Source: Ferrimonas balearica (lineage in GTDB: Bacteria; Pseudomonadota; Gammaproteobacteria; Enterobacterales; Shewanellaceae). Taken from it: a DNA stretch of 64,000 nucleotides. This document shows positions 26,494 through 36,170 of the stretch, one piece after another; position 1 is the stretch's first letter; the number at the start of each line of letters is the position of its first letter. Location: NCBI RefSeq assembly GCF_019802055.1, contig NZ_JAHVHW010000007.1, positions 1,265,403 through 1,329,402 on the forward strand, read 5' to 3'. The position numbers and the translations under genes were made by a program. The notes beneath the pieces were generated by a model. It searched no databases. It was not told the origin of the DNA and worked only from the letters and a program-made list of their open reading frames with translations.

Positions 26494-27752
26494 CCGAATC
26501 CTGGCGACGGATGGCACAAACTGCTCAGGGAGAGGCGCTGGTTCAACAGGCCGCTCAAGCCTTCTACGCCGAAGGGCGGTGGCCTTTGCTTGCACTGGCT
26601 CAAAGAGAAGGAGAACACGTTCGCCTGATCTGTGTATGCCACAGTGGCCAGACGCTTGCGCCCATAGAGTATCGCCTTGAGCATTCCCCTTGCCGTTCGC
26701 TCTACCAGTCTGATCGCCCGTTGGATTCCCTTATCTTTTATCCCCAGTTAAAACACTTCTCCCAGTGGCCTCTGGCGAAACAGTTTGAGCTAGGGTGTTA
26801 TCTGGGACGACGGCTGGATCTGCCCGATTCGATCGGCGAATTTCACTTGTTCATTATGGATAAGCTCAGCCGGGCGGAGCAGGAACTCCCGCGCCGACTG
26901 CTGATCACAGCCAGTGAGCGACTTTCGATGGACATCAAAAGGCAGACAGAACACCAGGAGCTTATCGCCCTTCGTCAGCTACAGCACAACAACCCGTTTG
27001 CCTTTGCCCGGCTCTGCCCTTCGGGTCGGCTGCACCAGGTCTCTGAAGGATTCGCAGAGCAGTTTGCCCGTCCTATGGATGAGCTGAACGGCGCGTTTCT
27101 CTCCGACCTGGTCGAACTTGGCCCCAACCTCGCTCTGCGGGATCTGTTGACAGCCCCCGCAGGCCTCCGTCGTCCCTGTCGGCTGAAACAACCCAATGGC
27201 CAGCTCACCCTCGTTGAACTCTCTCTTACTCCCGTAGATAGCCAATTGGGCCACCTCCTGACCCTGGTCCCTGCTCCGGAGGGACAGAACAGCGGTTTCG
27301 AACACGGCAGTCTGGGTGATGAGACCCTTCTCCATGATCGGGTCCAACATGAATTGGCCCGATTGCACCGTAACCATCAGGTTGCCGCGCTATTTTTTAT
27401 CGGCGTCGAGGGACACCCTGTCAGCCAGGCGCAATGGAAAGCCCTGAATACCCTGCTGAGGCCACTTCTGCGGTCCGAGGATCTGGTTGCTCAACGGGAT
27501 GAAGCCCACCTCGCGGTTCTGACGGCCTGCTTTGATAACAAGGGCCAACCGCCTCGGGAGCAGATGAACGCCATCGCTCGAAAACTCTATGATCAGTTAC
27601 GTGACTGGTTGCCCCATGGCGAAGGTCAGTTGCTGTTTAAGAGCCGTTTGCTCACCGCATGGGATAAGGACCCCGCCCAGATCCTGGATCCGGAGTTAGC
27701 CACCACCTGGGTGTTACCCGATGCGGATGACGCGCGCAAAACGATCCGCTGA
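26490..27752 (+). CDS. Sensor-like protein with a degenerate GGDEF domain
   Basis: This 420-residue cytoplasmic protein is coupled to dacB by an ATGA overlap; ATG 26475 is an alternative start. The middle region (about 150-260) looks PAS-like. The C-terminal part begins LLHDRVQHELARLHRNHQ and has a hydrophobic LFFIGVEG strand, like a GGDEF domain. Where GGDEF is expected (336-340) it reads RDEAH, and the metal-binding aspartates are missing. It therefore should not make cyclic di-GMP. Family assignment is inference from pattern, and the true role is unknown. Confidence 0.6.
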   Translation: MTESWRRMAQTAQGEALVQQAAQAFYAEGRWPLLALAQREGEHVRLICVCHSGQTLAPIEYRLEHSPCRSLYQSDRPLDSLIFYPQLKHFSQWPLAKQFELGCYLGRRLDLPDSIGEFHLFIMDKLSRAEQELPRRLLITASERLSMDIKRQTEHQELIALRQLQHNNPFAFARLCPSGRLHQVSEGFAEQFARPMDELNGAFLSDLVELGPNLALRDLLTAPAGLRRPCRLKQPNGQLTLVELSLTPVDSQLGHLLTLVPAPEGQNSGFEHGSLGDETLLHDRVQHELARLHRNHQVAALFFIGVEGHPVSQAQWKALNTLLRPLLRSEDLVAQRDEAHLAVLTACFDNKGQPPREQMNAIARKLYDQLRDWLPHGEGQLLFKSRLLTAWDKDPAQILDPELATTWVLPDADDARKTIR

Positions 27753-27886
27753 TAGACCATAGCCAAGAAGAAATCGAACCTTTTTTTCAGGCTCTTAGTC
27801 GAGTTTTCTCTGGGTAGAGTGCGAGATCTTGTCTATACCTAAAAAACTGCATGCTGTATCGCAGTCCGAACAGGGGAGGCAATACG

Positions 27887-28201
27887 ATGTCGATGAAGAG
27901 TGCGAAAGAGTTTGCAGTTTGGATGATCGAACGGTTTGGGGATCACCAATCTGGCGTCTATCTCAGCAAATCGGATTTGAGAGAACTGTCCGGCCGTCAA
28001 ACCCTGAGACAGGACTTTATCGCTGATCTGCACTTTGAACTCACCCGGCATGGGATGGGTTTTGTCAGTGATGCGTTAAAGGAGAAGTACTACCTGTTCT
28101 ATCTGCCGGAGATCCACTGGAAAGCGGTTGCTGACCGCTACGCCAATCCCAGCAATGTTCACAGCTTGGGGCGTCCAGCATTAAGCCAGCGTAACGGATG
28201 A
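27887..28201 (+). CDS. Orphan protein, unknown function
   Basis: This 104-residue protein is predicted to be soluble and mixed helical. Its tail has KEKYYLFYLPEIHWKAVADRY, and it has no recognised domain. The start ATG 27887 follows GGGGAGG with 7-nt spacing, a strong ribosome site, so translation is likely. The frame is open a little upstream. It ends at a bidirectional terminator shared with the acyl-CoA dehydrogenase gene. The 134 bases before it hold no other gene. Confidence 0.65.
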   Translation: MSMKSAKEFAVWMIERFGDHQSGVYLSKSDLRELSGRQTLRQDFIADLHFELTRHGMGFVSDALKEKYYLFYLPEIHWKAVADRYANPSNVHSLGRPALSQRNG

Positions 28202-28206
28202 AAAAA

Positions 28207-28232
28207 CAGGGGGCTGGAGCCCCCCGTTTTAT
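28207..28232. terminator. Bidirectional intrinsic terminator
   Basis: The stem GGGGGC/GCCCCC with a four-base loop is flanked by AAAAAA on the left and TTTTATTTT on the right. It can therefore stop both the orphan gene (+) and the acyl-CoA dehydrogenase gene (-), which converge here. Confidence 0.85.
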
Positions 28233-28237
28233 TTTCC

Positions 28238-29998
28238 TCAGAACTGGTCGTGTGGCAGGTCCATTACGCAGGATTCCGGCGCCCGGACTGACGCCAGGTG
28301 GGCATCAAAGCGAGGGAAAAGCCGACTAAAGAAGAATCGGGCCAGCGCCTGTTTGCGCTGCACGAAGGCCGGCTCCAACTGCTGTTGATCACGCTCAGCA
28401 GCGGCCACCATCTTAAGCCAGAGGTACCCATACACCGCATAACCGGTTGCATGGAGGTAGTCCACGGCCGCGGCATTGATGGCGTCCCCCAGACAGTCAC
28501 GGGAGCGGAACTCTCCCGCAACTTCCAAGAGCCGGTCAAACGCCTGGTTAACCTGAGCGACCTGCTGCTGCCATTCGGGAGAGACAACCTCCAACTCCTG
28601 CTTCACCTTTTGCATCAGCGTCTTCAGCATCGCGCCCTCTTTGGGCAACACTTTACGACCGAGCAAATCCAGCGCCTGAATGCCATTGGTGCCTTCGTAG
28701 ATCTGCGCAATACGCACGTCCCGCACCAACTGCTCAACGCCGGTCTCCCGGATATAGCCATGGCCACCAAACACCTGCTGTGCCGCAACGGTGCTTTCCA
28801 GTCCGGTATCGGTAAAGAAGGCCTTGGCCAGAGGGACCAGCAAGCCCACAAGGTCCGCCGCTTCACTGCTCTCTTCGTGCTTGAGCTTATCCAGGCTCTC
28901 ACCGGTCAGTACCGCAAGCGCCCGGCCGGCTTCGGTCATGGACGCAATCTGCAGCAACATTCGGCGTACATCACCGTGAACGATGATGGGATCGGAGCCG
29001 TTACCCAGCCCCTGACCACTGCCCTGCCCCTGCTTACGCTCCAACGCGTAATCCCTGGCCATCTGATAGCCCGCTTCCGCACAGCCAAGGCCCTGAATGC
29101 CAATGGAAAGGCGCTCATAGTTCATCATGGTGAACATGGCTGCCAGGCCACGATTCACCTTGCCAACCAGGTAACCTTTGGCGTCATTAAAGTTGATCAC
29201 GCAGGTGGCGGACGCTTTGATACCCATCTTGTGTTCGACTGAGCCACACTCAACGCCGTTGGCTTCTCCCAGAGAACCATCGTCGTTCACCTGGATTTTC
29301 GGAACCAGGAACAGGCTGAGCCCACGGGAGCCGCCAGGGGCATCCGGCAGTTTCGCCAACACCAGATGGATGACGTTTTCCGTCAGGTCATGATCGCCGC
29401 CGGTAATGAAGATCTTGGTCCCGGTAACGCGGTAGCTGCCATCTTCCTGGGGAACGGCTTTGGTGCGGATATGGCGCAGATCGGAACCTGCTTGCGGCTC
29501 GGTCATGTCCATAGCACCGGCCCACTGGCCACTGTAGAGCATCGGCAGATAGCGTTCTTTCAGCTCATCGGCACCATGGCTGGCAATACAGAGTGCGGCA
29601 CCGGCGGTCAGAGAGCTGTAGAGGGCAAAGGCGTTGGACGCGCCGTAACACATCTCGTCAAACAGCACGCCGAGCATCTTGGGCATGCCCATGCCGCCAT
29701 ATTCCGGTTCACCACTCAAACCAACCCAACCGGATTCCGCAAAGGTTTGATAGGCCGCCTGGTAGCCTTTTGGCGTGATCACCTTGCCGTCGACCAGACG
29801 TACGCCCTCTTCATCCCCATCGCGATTCAAGGGCGCCACCAGCTCATTTGTGATCTTCGCGCCTTCGTCCAGGATGGCGACGGCAGTGTCCATGTCGACC
29901 ATCTCCGCTAACGCGGGTAGCGATTGCCAGAGTTCGCTGGCCTGAAACACGTTATCCAGCAGAAACTGCATCTCCTGGATGGGCGCCTTGTAGTGCAT
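28238..29998 (-). CDS. Acyl-CoA dehydrogenase (long, with C-terminal extension)
   Basis: FAD-dependent enzyme that introduces the first double bond of fatty acyl-CoA in beta-oxidation, or acts on a related acyl-CoA. The 586-residue protein is the long form related to DmdC. The flavin-binding segments MTEPQAGSD and FITGGDHDL are present. The C-terminal QVFGGHGYIRETGVEQLVRDVRIAQIYEGTNG region carries the base-containing loop. A distinct C-terminal domain follows after about residue 470. It is monocistronic, with GGAG before the ATG and a PsrA-type operator upstream. The precise chain-length preference is unknown. Confidence 0.9.
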   Translation of the reverse strand: MHYKAPIQEMQFLLDNVFQASELWQSLPALAEMVDMDTAVAILDEGAKITNELVAPLNRDGDEEGVRLVDGKVITPKGYQAAYQTFAESGWVGLSGEPEYGGMGMPKMLGVLFDEMCYGASNAFALYSSLTAGAALCIASHGADELKERYLPMLYSGQWAGAMDMTEPQAGSDLRHIRTKAVPQEDGSYRVTGTKIFITGGDHDLTENVIHLVLAKLPDAPGGSRGLSLFLVPKIQVNDDGSLGEANGVECGSVEHKMGIKASATCVINFNDAKGYLVGKVNRGLAAMFTMMNYERLSIGIQGLGCAEAGYQMARDYALERKQGQGSGQGLGNGSDPIIVHGDVRRMLLQIASMTEAGRALAVLTGESLDKLKHEESSEAADLVGLLVPLAKAFFTDTGLESTVAAQQVFGGHGYIRETGVEQLVRDVRIAQIYEGTNGIQALDLLGRKVLPKEGAMLKTLMQKVKQELEVVSPEWQQQVAQVNQAFDRLLEVAGEFRSRDCLGDAINAAAVDYLHATGYAVYGYLWLKMVAAAERDQQQLEPAFVQRKQALARFFFSRLFPRFDAHLASVRAPESCVMDLPHDQF

Positions 29999-30029
29999 GG
30001 GTGGCTCCTTGCAGATGTAAACGACTTTT

Positions 30030-30045
30030 TAAAACGGTTGTTTTA
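30030..30045. promoter_or_regulatory. PsrA-type operator upstream of the acyl-CoA dehydrogenase
   Basis: The perfect dyad TAAAAC-GGTT-GTTTTA lies 32 bases before the start codon. It fits the AAAC-N4-GTTT core described for the fatty-acid-responsive repressor PsrA, and a similar dyad precedes fadH in this window. The regulator gene itself is not present here. Confidence 0.55.
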
Positions 30046-30130
30046 GTTTAGGGACACGAGCGCGCAGGTCAAGGCCTGCATAATGGCACAGGCCTTTTAC
30101 AGGACCGGAGATCGGGGTCAAAGAAGTGGA

Positions 30131-30158
30131 AAAAGAAAAAGCGGCCTCAGCCGCTTTT
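30131..30158 (-). terminator. Intrinsic terminator overlapping the SDR stop codon
   Basis: The stem AAAAGCGGC/GCCGCTTTT encloses a four-base loop that contains the stop codon of the SDR gene. On the minus strand a T-rich run (TTTTTCTTTTTCC) follows. Confidence 0.75.
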
Positions 30159-30950
30159 GTTCAACCCTTGTGCCAGATGACTCATGGCAAGACTGACGCC
30201 CCCCAATGACCAGCCACCGTCGACGGGTAACACCACGCCGGTGATGTAACTGGAGAGCGGACTGCTCAGTAGCTTGGCGGCATTCGCCATATCCTGCCAC
30301 TGACCAAGTCGCTGCAGAGGAACCGTGGACGCGACTTTAGCCTGCAAAGCCTCGCCCGGTGCCAGCCTGTCCATCCCTTCCGTATTGGCAATGGGTCCAG
30401 GAACCAGTGAGTTAACCCGGATCCCCTCCCTTCCCCACTCCAGCGCCAGGGTACGAGTCAGCATATCGACGCCTGCTTTGGCCGCACAGACGTGAGACTG
30501 CATCGGCATCGCCTGATACGCCTGTGGCGCAGAGATGTGGATCAGATGCCCACCAGGGCGCGTCAAATGGGGGTACCCAAAGTGGGCCACATGAAACGCA
30601 CCATGAAGGTCGATCTCGGCGACCGCCTTGAACCCGTTCGGTGAGAGTGTGGCTGCGGGGGCTGGAAAGTTTCCGGCAGCGCCACTGACCAGCACATCAA
30701 TGCTGTCCCAGTGCCGGGCCAGTTCAAGATACATCGCCTCAACCCGGTCGGGATCTCTGACGTCTACCTGAAAGCCAAGCGCCTCGGCAGCACCGGCCTG
30801 CTTCAGATGTTCAACAGCCGCATCAACCTTGGCTGAGTCGCGACTGGCCACCGCAACACGGGCACCCGCTTCGGCAAACCCCAGTGCGATACCGAGATTG
30901 AGTCCGGAGGTGCCGCCCACAACCAGCACTCGATGATCTTGAAATTCCAT
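30147..30950 (-). CDS. SDR family oxidoreductase, 2,4-dienoyl-CoA reductase-like
   Basis: This 267-residue short-chain dehydrogenase has an N-terminal nucleotide-binding motif GGTSGLNLG (12-20) and a PGPI loop near 193. The usual YxxxK is absent: K158 is present but position 154 is valine. A tyrosine (Y145) lies 13 residues before the lysine, and AAKAGVDMLTRTLALEWG follows. That arrangement is typical of DECR-type dienoyl-CoA reductases. ATG 30950 follows GGAGG; a TTG lies six codons earlier. It is the last gene after pyrF, 27 bases downstream. Confidence 0.8.
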   Translation of the reverse strand: MEFQDHRVLVVGGTSGLNLGIALGFAEAGARVAVASRDSAKVDAAVEHLKQAGAAEALGFQVDVRDPDRVEAMYLELARHWDSIDVLVSGAAGNFPAPAATLSPNGFKAVAEIDLHGAFHVAHFGYPHLTRPGGHLIHISAPQAYQAMPMQSHVCAAKAGVDMLTRTLALEWGREGIRVNSLVPGPIANTEGMDRLAPGEALQAKVASTVPLQRLGQWQDMANAAKLLSSPLSSYITGVVLPVDGGWSLGGVSLAMSHLAQGLNKSG

Positions 30951-30977
30951 TCTGCCCTCCCTGGCCAAGGTTTGGGA

Positions 30978-31673
30978 TCAGAGGCTGGCGTTGATCGCCT
31001 TAAGGGTCGCCAGCGGATCCTCAGATTGAGTGATTGGACGCCCAATCACCAGATAGTCACTGCCCGCCTGAATCGCTTCAGCTGGCGTCATCACACGACG
31101 CTGGTCACCCAGATCGGCACCGGCCGGGCGGATCCCCGGGGTAACCAGTTGGAAATCCTGACCCAGTTCGGCTTTGAGCATAGCCGCTTCACGGGCAGAA
31201 CACACGACGCCGTCCAGGCCCGCCTGTTTCGCCAGGGAGGCCAGCGCCAATACCTGTTCGTCACCAGAGCGCTTTACACCCAGCTCCGGCAATTCCTCTT
31301 CACCCATGCTGGTCAGCACCGTTACTGCGATCAGCTTAGGCGCTTTCTCACCATAGGGCGCCAACGCCTCCTTGGCGGCTGCCATCATCTTGCTGCCACC
31401 GGTGGCATGGACGTTCACCATCCACACGCCCAGCTCTGCGGCAGCGGCAACGGCGCGAGCCACAGTGTTAGGGATATCGTGGAATTTCAGATCCAGAAAA
31501 ACCTCGAACCCTTTATCGGCCAACGCTTTGACAAACTGCGGACCAAACAGGGTAAACATCTCTTTGCCCACTTTCAGGCGGCACTGGCTCGGATCAATGC
31601 GGTCAACGAACGCCATAGCGTCCTTCTCTGAGGCAAAGTCCAGGGCAACCAGAACCTTAGGATCTGAAATCAT
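30978..31673 (-). CDS. pyrF: Orotidine 5'-phosphate decarboxylase
   Basis: Last enzyme of UMP synthesis, converting OMP to UMP. The 231-residue protein has the signature [10 protein letters not shown] with the catalytic K63, the paired GKEMF motif, and a phosphate-binding VTPGIRP and IGRPIT region. ATG 31685 is also possible; 31673 is preferred because GGAG lies 6 nt before it and [13 protein letters not shown] fits the family N terminus. It lies 14 bases after lapB in the conserved lapA-lapB-pyrF order. Confidence 0.95.
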   Translation of the reverse strand: MISDPKVLVALDFASEKDAMAFVDRIDPSQCRLKVGKEMFTLFGPQFVKALADKGFEVFLDLKFHDIPNTVARAVAAAAELGVWMVNVHATGGSKMMAAAKEALAPYGEKAPKLIAVTVLTSMGEEELPELGVKRSGDEQVLALASLAKQAGLDGVVCSAREAAMLKAELGQDFQLVTPGIRPAGADLGDQRRVMTPAEAIQAGSDYLVIGRPITQSEDPLATLKAINASL

Positions 31674-31687
31674 GTATCTCTCCATTA

Positions 31688-32848
31688 TTACTCACCATCC
31701 AAGCCACGGATCCGTTTGATCTGTCCCCATGACTTGCAAGAGGGGCAATGCCAGTAAAGGGTGTGGCCGGGAAAACCACAGTTCTGACATCGATATTTGG
31801 GTCGCAGCCGGATCTGCTTTTCCACCAGATCCGACAGCAGTACCAGGCTGTCTTTTGCTTGCTCCGAGTCGACCAGGGCCAATTGCAAACGCATCAACTG
31901 ATGGAACCCGCGCATGGTGGGCTGACGTTTCAACTGACTGAGGATTAACTGCTGCGCCGCATCAGCGCCCTCCTCCCGCTCAACCAGTTTAGCCAGAGCC
32001 AGCAGGATACTGACCTGGCCCTCTTTAACTAACAGGTCCTCAAGGATCTCACGATAGCGGAGCGCACGGTCTTGGCGTTGGTACGCTTCCTCAATCGGCT
32101 CCACCAGTTCCACCGCAAAGCCACCGCTCTGTTCACACAAGCGCTCAAAGGCCGCAAGTGCGTCTTTGTCCCGGCCCTCTTTCAGGGCCAGTCGTGCTAA
32201 CTGCACATTGGCTCGGGCGCATTGAGGGTCTGTTTTCAGTGCTGTATTGAGGAGTTTAATAACGGTAGCGCTATCCTGCTCAATACCAGCCAGTTCGCAA
32301 TAATAGTGCGCCACGGTGGGCAGCAGGGCTTTACGACTGGCGCGCTTAAATCGCTTGGCCACACGGATCGCTTTCCACCACTCTTTGGTTGCCTGGTAGA
32401 TAGAAAGCAATTGACGCTCGGATTCTTCGCTGTGGTCCGGATCTTTCACCAGTTGCAGGAAGATCTCTTCGGCTCGGTCATAGAGACCGGCGGCCAGAAA
32501 GTCCTTGCCAAGTTCCATCATCGCCAGATCTCGCTGTTCAAAGCTGATATTGGGACGGGCAATCAGGTTTTGATGGATCCGGATGGAGCGGTCAACTTCG
32601 CCGCGCTTACGGAACAAGGTTCCAAGGGAAAGGTGGGTGTCGAAGGTCTCCTCATCAACCTGCAGCATGTCGATAAACAGATCCACCGCCTTATCGGGCT
32701 GGTCCGACAGCAGGAAATTGAGGCCTTCGTAGTAGTTTCGGGAAAGCTGCTGCTGGTTGTTTTGCTGCTTAATGCGAATGCTTCGCCGGCCCATGTACCA
32801 ACCATAGGCTGCGGCAATGGGCAGCAGCAAAAACAGCAACTCAAGCAT
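31688..32848 (-). CDS. lapB: Lipopolysaccharide assembly protein B (LapB/YciM)
   Basis: LapB controls lipopolysaccharide amount by promoting FtsH-dependent turnover of LpxC. The 386-residue protein has an N-terminal membrane anchor (about residues 2-18), a run of TPR helices (about 35-340), and a C-terminal rubredoxin-like zinc ribbon with CQNCG and CPSCK. All of these match E. coli LapB. It overlaps the lapA stop by one base. Confidence 0.95.
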   Translation of the reverse strand: MLELLFLLLPIAAAYGWYMGRRSIRIKQQNNQQQLSRNYYEGLNFLLSDQPDKAVDLFIDMLQVDEETFDTHLSLGTLFRKRGEVDRSIRIHQNLIARPNISFEQRDLAMMELGKDFLAAGLYDRAEEIFLQLVKDPDHSEESERQLLSIYQATKEWWKAIRVAKRFKRASRKALLPTVAHYYCELAGIEQDSATVIKLLNTALKTDPQCARANVQLARLALKEGRDKDALAAFERLCEQSGGFAVELVEPIEEAYQRQDRALRYREILEDLLVKEGQVSILLALAKLVEREEGADAAQQLILSQLKRQPTMRGFHQLMRLQLALVDSEQAKDSLVLLSDLVEKQIRLRPKYRCQNCGFPGHTLYWHCPSCKSWGQIKRIRGLDGE

Positions 32849-33117
32849 CAGGGCGCGTCAGCCGCCTTGACGTCATCCTTGCTGGCTTTGGGGCGCAGCT
32901 TACGGATGATCAGCTTCTGGCGAAGGATGATACCGAGGGCCAACAGCCAGCTAAGGATAAATCCGGTCAGGAAAGTCGCCCCCAACAACATGGGCAGGGA
33001 GACCTCCCCCTTGGCGATAAAATAGTTGACGGTAACGACCTGATCATTCTGGGCACCAAAGGCCATCATCAGTACGAATAACGCCGCGATCACGGCGGTG
33101 ATCAAAAAGGCTTTCAC
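32848..33117 (-). CDS. lapA: Lipopolysaccharide assembly protein A domain protein (LapA)
   Basis: This 89-residue inner-membrane protein has two hydrophobic helices (about 4-22 and 44-68) and a basic, lysine-rich tail. The GAQNDQVVTVNYFIA motif is typical of LapA. It partners LapB in LPS control. The start codon is GTG. It is the first gene of lapA-lapB-pyrF-SDR. The gap from the ihfB terminator holds its promoter region, in which I see no clear motif. Confidence 0.92.
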   Translation of the reverse strand: MKAFLITAVIAALFVLMMAFGAQNDQVVTVNYFIAKGEVSLPMLLGATFLTGFILSWLLALGIILRQKLIIRKLRPKASKDDVKAADAP

Positions 33118-33187
33118 ACTGACCCCGCTAACTCTCTCGATAGGTTCAGACGATTATCCATTAAAAACCAGTCCCTTGCCATAAGGG

Positions 33188-33220
33188 GCAAAAAAAACCC
33201 CGCCAGTATGGCGGGGTTTT
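33188..33220 (-). terminator. Intrinsic terminator after ihfB
   Basis: The perfect stem AAAACCCCGCC/GGCGGGGTTTT with a five-base loop is followed on the minus strand by a seven-base T run. Confidence 0.88.
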
Positions 33221-33231
33221 GTTCAGCTCAC

Positions 33232-33516
33232 TCAGAGCGAGTCATTCACGCGTTCACGCAACTCTTTGCCGGGTTTGAAATGGGGGACGAATTTGCCACT
33301 CAATTCAACCGACTCCCCGGTTTTGGGGTTACGGCCAACTCGCGGAGCGCGGTAATGCAGAGAGAAACTTCCGAAGCCACGGATCTCGATACGATCACCA
33401 TGTTCCAGAGTGGTTGCCATCTGCTCCAGCATCTCCTTAATGGCTCCCTCCACTTCCTTACCGGAAAGGTGGGACTGCTTACTGGCCAATCTTTCGATAA
33501 GTTCGGACTTAGTCAT
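33232..33516 (-). CDS. ihfB: Integration host factor subunit beta
   Basis: Nucleoid protein that, with IhfA, bends DNA sharply at specific sites. The 94-residue protein has the HU/IHF fold, with the signature [21 protein letters not shown] on the DNA-binding arm. ATG 33516 gives [10 protein letters not shown], the usual IhfB start, preceded by GGAGAGCGAGG. It follows rpsA by 66 bases, the standard rpsA-ihfB order. Confidence 0.96.
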   Translation of the reverse strand: MTKSELIERLASKQSHLSGKEVEGAIKEMLEQMATTLEHGDRIEIRGFGSFSLHYRAPRVGRNPKTGESVELSGKFVPHFKPGKELRERVNDSL

Positions 33517-33582
33517 CCTCGCTCTCCTGCAAGCCAATTGCTGTCACCATCAGGGGAGGTTTCCCTCCCCTCATTGCGGCGA

Positions 33583-35253
33583 TCAGTCGTTACGGGCAGC
33601 CTTGAAGGCTTCAGCCATGGCGCTGGAGAACACAGTTTCTTCTTGCTGGTTCAGAGCGTCGATGGCTTCTTTCTCTTCCGCTTCGTCCTTAGCTTTGATG
33701 GACAGGCTGATGTTGCGGTTCTTGCGGTCTACACCCATGAACTTAGCTTCAACAGACTCACCAACGCTCAGTACGGTGGAAGCGTCTTCGATACGGTCAC
33801 GAGAGATGTCAGCTACACGGATGTAGCCTTCGATGTTCTCGCCCAGCTCTACAGTGGCGCCTTTGGCGTCAACAGCAGTGATGGTACCAATAACAATAGC
33901 ACCTTTCTTGTTGTCGGACAGGTACTTGTTGAACGGGTCTTCTTCGATCTGCTTAACGCCCAGGGAGATGCGCTCACGCTCAGGGTCTACAGACAGTACA
34001 ACGGCAGAGATTTCTTCGCCTTTCTTGTACTCGCGAACCGCGTCTTCACCAGTGGAGTTCCAGGAGATGTCGGACAGGTGAACCAGACCGTCGATGCCGC
34101 CTTCCAGGCCGATGAAGATACCGAAGTCAGTGATGGACTTGATCTTACCGGATACCTTGTCGCCCTTGTTGAAGTTGCGAGCAAACTCTTCCCACGGGTT
34201 AGCTTTACACTGCTTCAGACCCAGGGAGATACGACGACGCTCTTCGTCGATGTCCAGAACCATAACTTCAACAGAGTCACCCAGGTTAACAACCTTGGAC
34301 GGGTGGATGTTCTTGTTGGTCCAATCCATCTCGGAAACGTGTACCAGACCTTCAACGCCTTCTTCGATTTCAACGAAGCAGCCGTAGTCAGTCAGGTTGG
34401 TTACGCGACCGGTCAGCTTGGCGCCTTCCGGGTAACGCGCAGCGATGGATACCCACGGATCTTCGCCCAGTTGCTTCAGGCCCAGGGATACACGAGTGCG
34501 CTCGCGATCGAACTTCAGAACCTTAACGTTGATCTCGTCGCCAACATTCACGATTTCGCTCGGGTGCTTAACGCGCTTCCAAGCCATATCGGTGATGTGC
34601 AGCAGGCCGTCAACGCCGCCCAGATCTACGAACGCGCCGTAGTCGGTCAGGTTCTTAACGATACCTTTAACTTCCTGACCTTCAGCCAGGTTCTCCAGCA
34701 GCTGCTCACGCTCAACGCTGTTCTCAGACTCGATAACCGCACGACGAGAAACAACAACGTTGTTGCGCTTCTGGTCCAGCTTGATCACCTTGAATTCCAG
34801 GTCTTTGCCTTCCAGGTGAGTGGTATCACGCACCGGACGAACGTCAACCAGGGAGCCCGGCAGGAACGCACGGATGCCTTCCAGCTCAACGGTGAAGCCG
34901 CCTTTGACCTTACCGTTGATAACACCGATAACGGTCTCTTGCTCTTCAGCAGCTTTTTCCAGACGTACCCAAGCTTCGTGACGCTTGGCTTTTTCGCGAG
35001 ACAGCTGGGTCTCACCGAAACCGTCTTCAACGGCGTCCAGAGCTACATCAACTTCAGAGCCGACTTCGATTTCCAGCTCGCCTTTGGCGTTCTTGAACTG
35101 TTCGGCCGGGATCGCGCTTTCGGATTTCAGGCCAGCGTCAACCAGAACGATGCCGTTCTCGATGGCGATTACAGTACCCTTAACGATGGAACCCGGACGG
35201 GTTTCCAGGCTCTGCAGGGACTCTTCAAACAGTTGAGCAAATGATTCAGTCAT
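33583..35253 (-). CDS. rpsA: 30S ribosomal protein S1
   Basis: S1 helps bring mRNA to the 30S subunit during translation initiation. The 556-residue protein has six S1 (OB-fold) repeats. The last four are the most alike and carry the recurring GLVHVSEM / GLLHITDM type motif. It lies between cmk and ihfB, as in most gammaproteobacteria. Codon use is strongly biased, as expected for a ribosomal protein. Confidence 0.98.
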   Translation of the reverse strand: MTESFAQLFEESLQSLETRPGSIVKGTVIAIENGIVLVDAGLKSESAIPAEQFKNAKGELEIEVGSEVDVALDAVEDGFGETQLSREKAKRHEAWVRLEKAAEEQETVIGVINGKVKGGFTVELEGIRAFLPGSLVDVRPVRDTTHLEGKDLEFKVIKLDQKRNNVVVSRRAVIESENSVEREQLLENLAEGQEVKGIVKNLTDYGAFVDLGGVDGLLHITDMAWKRVKHPSEIVNVGDEINVKVLKFDRERTRVSLGLKQLGEDPWVSIAARYPEGAKLTGRVTNLTDYGCFVEIEEGVEGLVHVSEMDWTNKNIHPSKVVNLGDSVEVMVLDIDEERRRISLGLKQCKANPWEEFARNFNKGDKVSGKIKSITDFGIFIGLEGGIDGLVHLSDISWNSTGEDAVREYKKGEEISAVVLSVDPERERISLGVKQIEEDPFNKYLSDNKKGAIVIGTITAVDAKGATVELGENIEGYIRVADISRDRIEDASTVLSVGESVEAKFMGVDRKNRNISLSIKAKDEAEEKEAIDALNQQEETVFSSAMAEAFKAARND

Positions 35254-35352
35254 GTAAATTTAAGTTTCAATAGGTCGTCCACGTTCATCCTGATCGTGGG
35301 GTAGTTGCCTTTAGTTCGCAGCGTCCTGCCGCAAACACCAAAATGGACCGCC

Positions 35353-36039
35353 CTATTTGGGCTGGTCCAAACTTGTCACCACGTGGCTCAGCACCGCATC
35401 AAGTACCTGATCGATGCTCATCCCCGTGGTATCAATCTCGAGCGCGTCTTCAGCAGGCTTCAACGGGGCCACAGCCCGGTTGGAATCCCGCTCATCGCGT
35501 TCACGTATCTCGCCTAAAAGGCGGTCAATGCTAACATCATAGCCCTTTTCCTTCAACTGGGCGTAGCGGCGTTCTGCACGCTCCTCCGCACTCGCAGTCA
35601 GGAAAATCTTGGCTTGGGCAGTCGGGAAAACCACGGTGCCCATATCTCGGCCATCGGCAATCAGTCCAGGTTGTTCGCGAAACGCCCGCTGACGACGCAG
35701 CAGTGCTTCTCGAACCCGCGGCAAAGCGGCCACTTTGGACGCCGCATCCGCGCACTCCTGAGAGCGGATCGCCTTAGACACCGCTTCGCCTTCCAACACC
35801 ACTTTGACGCCGTCATCACTCGGATGGAATTGAACATCCAGGTGGGCGGCAAGCAGCGAAAGCGCTTCTTCGTTGTCCAGTTCCACATCATGGTGGATGG
35901 CAGCCAGAGCCAGAACCCGGTAAATCGCACCGGAGTCGAGAAGGTGCCAGCCGAGCTTGTTTGCCAGCAGTTGGCAGATGGTGCCTTTACCGGCCCCGCT
36001 GGGGCCGTCAATGGTAATAACCGGTGCCTGATCAGGCAT
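35353..36039 (-). CDS. cmk: Cytidylate kinase
   Basis: Phosphorylates CMP and dCMP with ATP. The 228-residue protein has the P-loop GPSGAGKGT (12-20), the CMP-binding insert region, and the [12 protein letters not shown] motif. It begins after CGGAGG. A good -10 hexamer lies about 70 bases upstream, and rpsA follows 99 bases downstream, so the two may be co-transcribed. Confidence 0.95.
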   Translation of the reverse strand: MPDQAPVITIDGPSGAGKGTICQLLANKLGWHLLDSGAIYRVLALAAIHHDVELDNEEALSLLAAHLDVQFHPSDDGVKVVLEGEAVSKAIRSQECADAASKVAALPRVREALLRRQRAFREQPGLIADGRDMGTVVFPTAQAKIFLTASAEERAERRYAQLKEKGYDVSIDRLLGEIRERDERDSNRAVAPLKPAEDALEIDTTGMSIDQVLDAVLSHVVTSLDQPK

Positions 36040-36107
36040 AGTTATCCTCCGGAATTCTGTACATGCCGACCTGTTAATGCAATGCGCCCGGCCGGCTGGG
36101 CGAGCGC

Positions 36108-36113
36108 ATTATA
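36108..36113 (-). promoter_or_regulatory. Candidate -10 hexamer for cmk-rpsA
   Basis: A perfect minus-strand TATAAT lies about 70 bases before the cmk start codon. No good -35 hexamer is found at standard spacing, so the promoter assignment is tentative. Confidence 0.4.
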
Positions 36114-36170
36114 CACGAGTTCAAACAGATAGCAGCGCCTGTGCCGATCTTCGGCGCAATTTCTTGCGCG

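Noticed and set aside
33208-35244. 678-codon plus-strand open frame opposite rpsA
   Set aside because: It is antisense to the strongly codon-biased rpsA gene. Its repeated pattern mirrors the S1 repeats.
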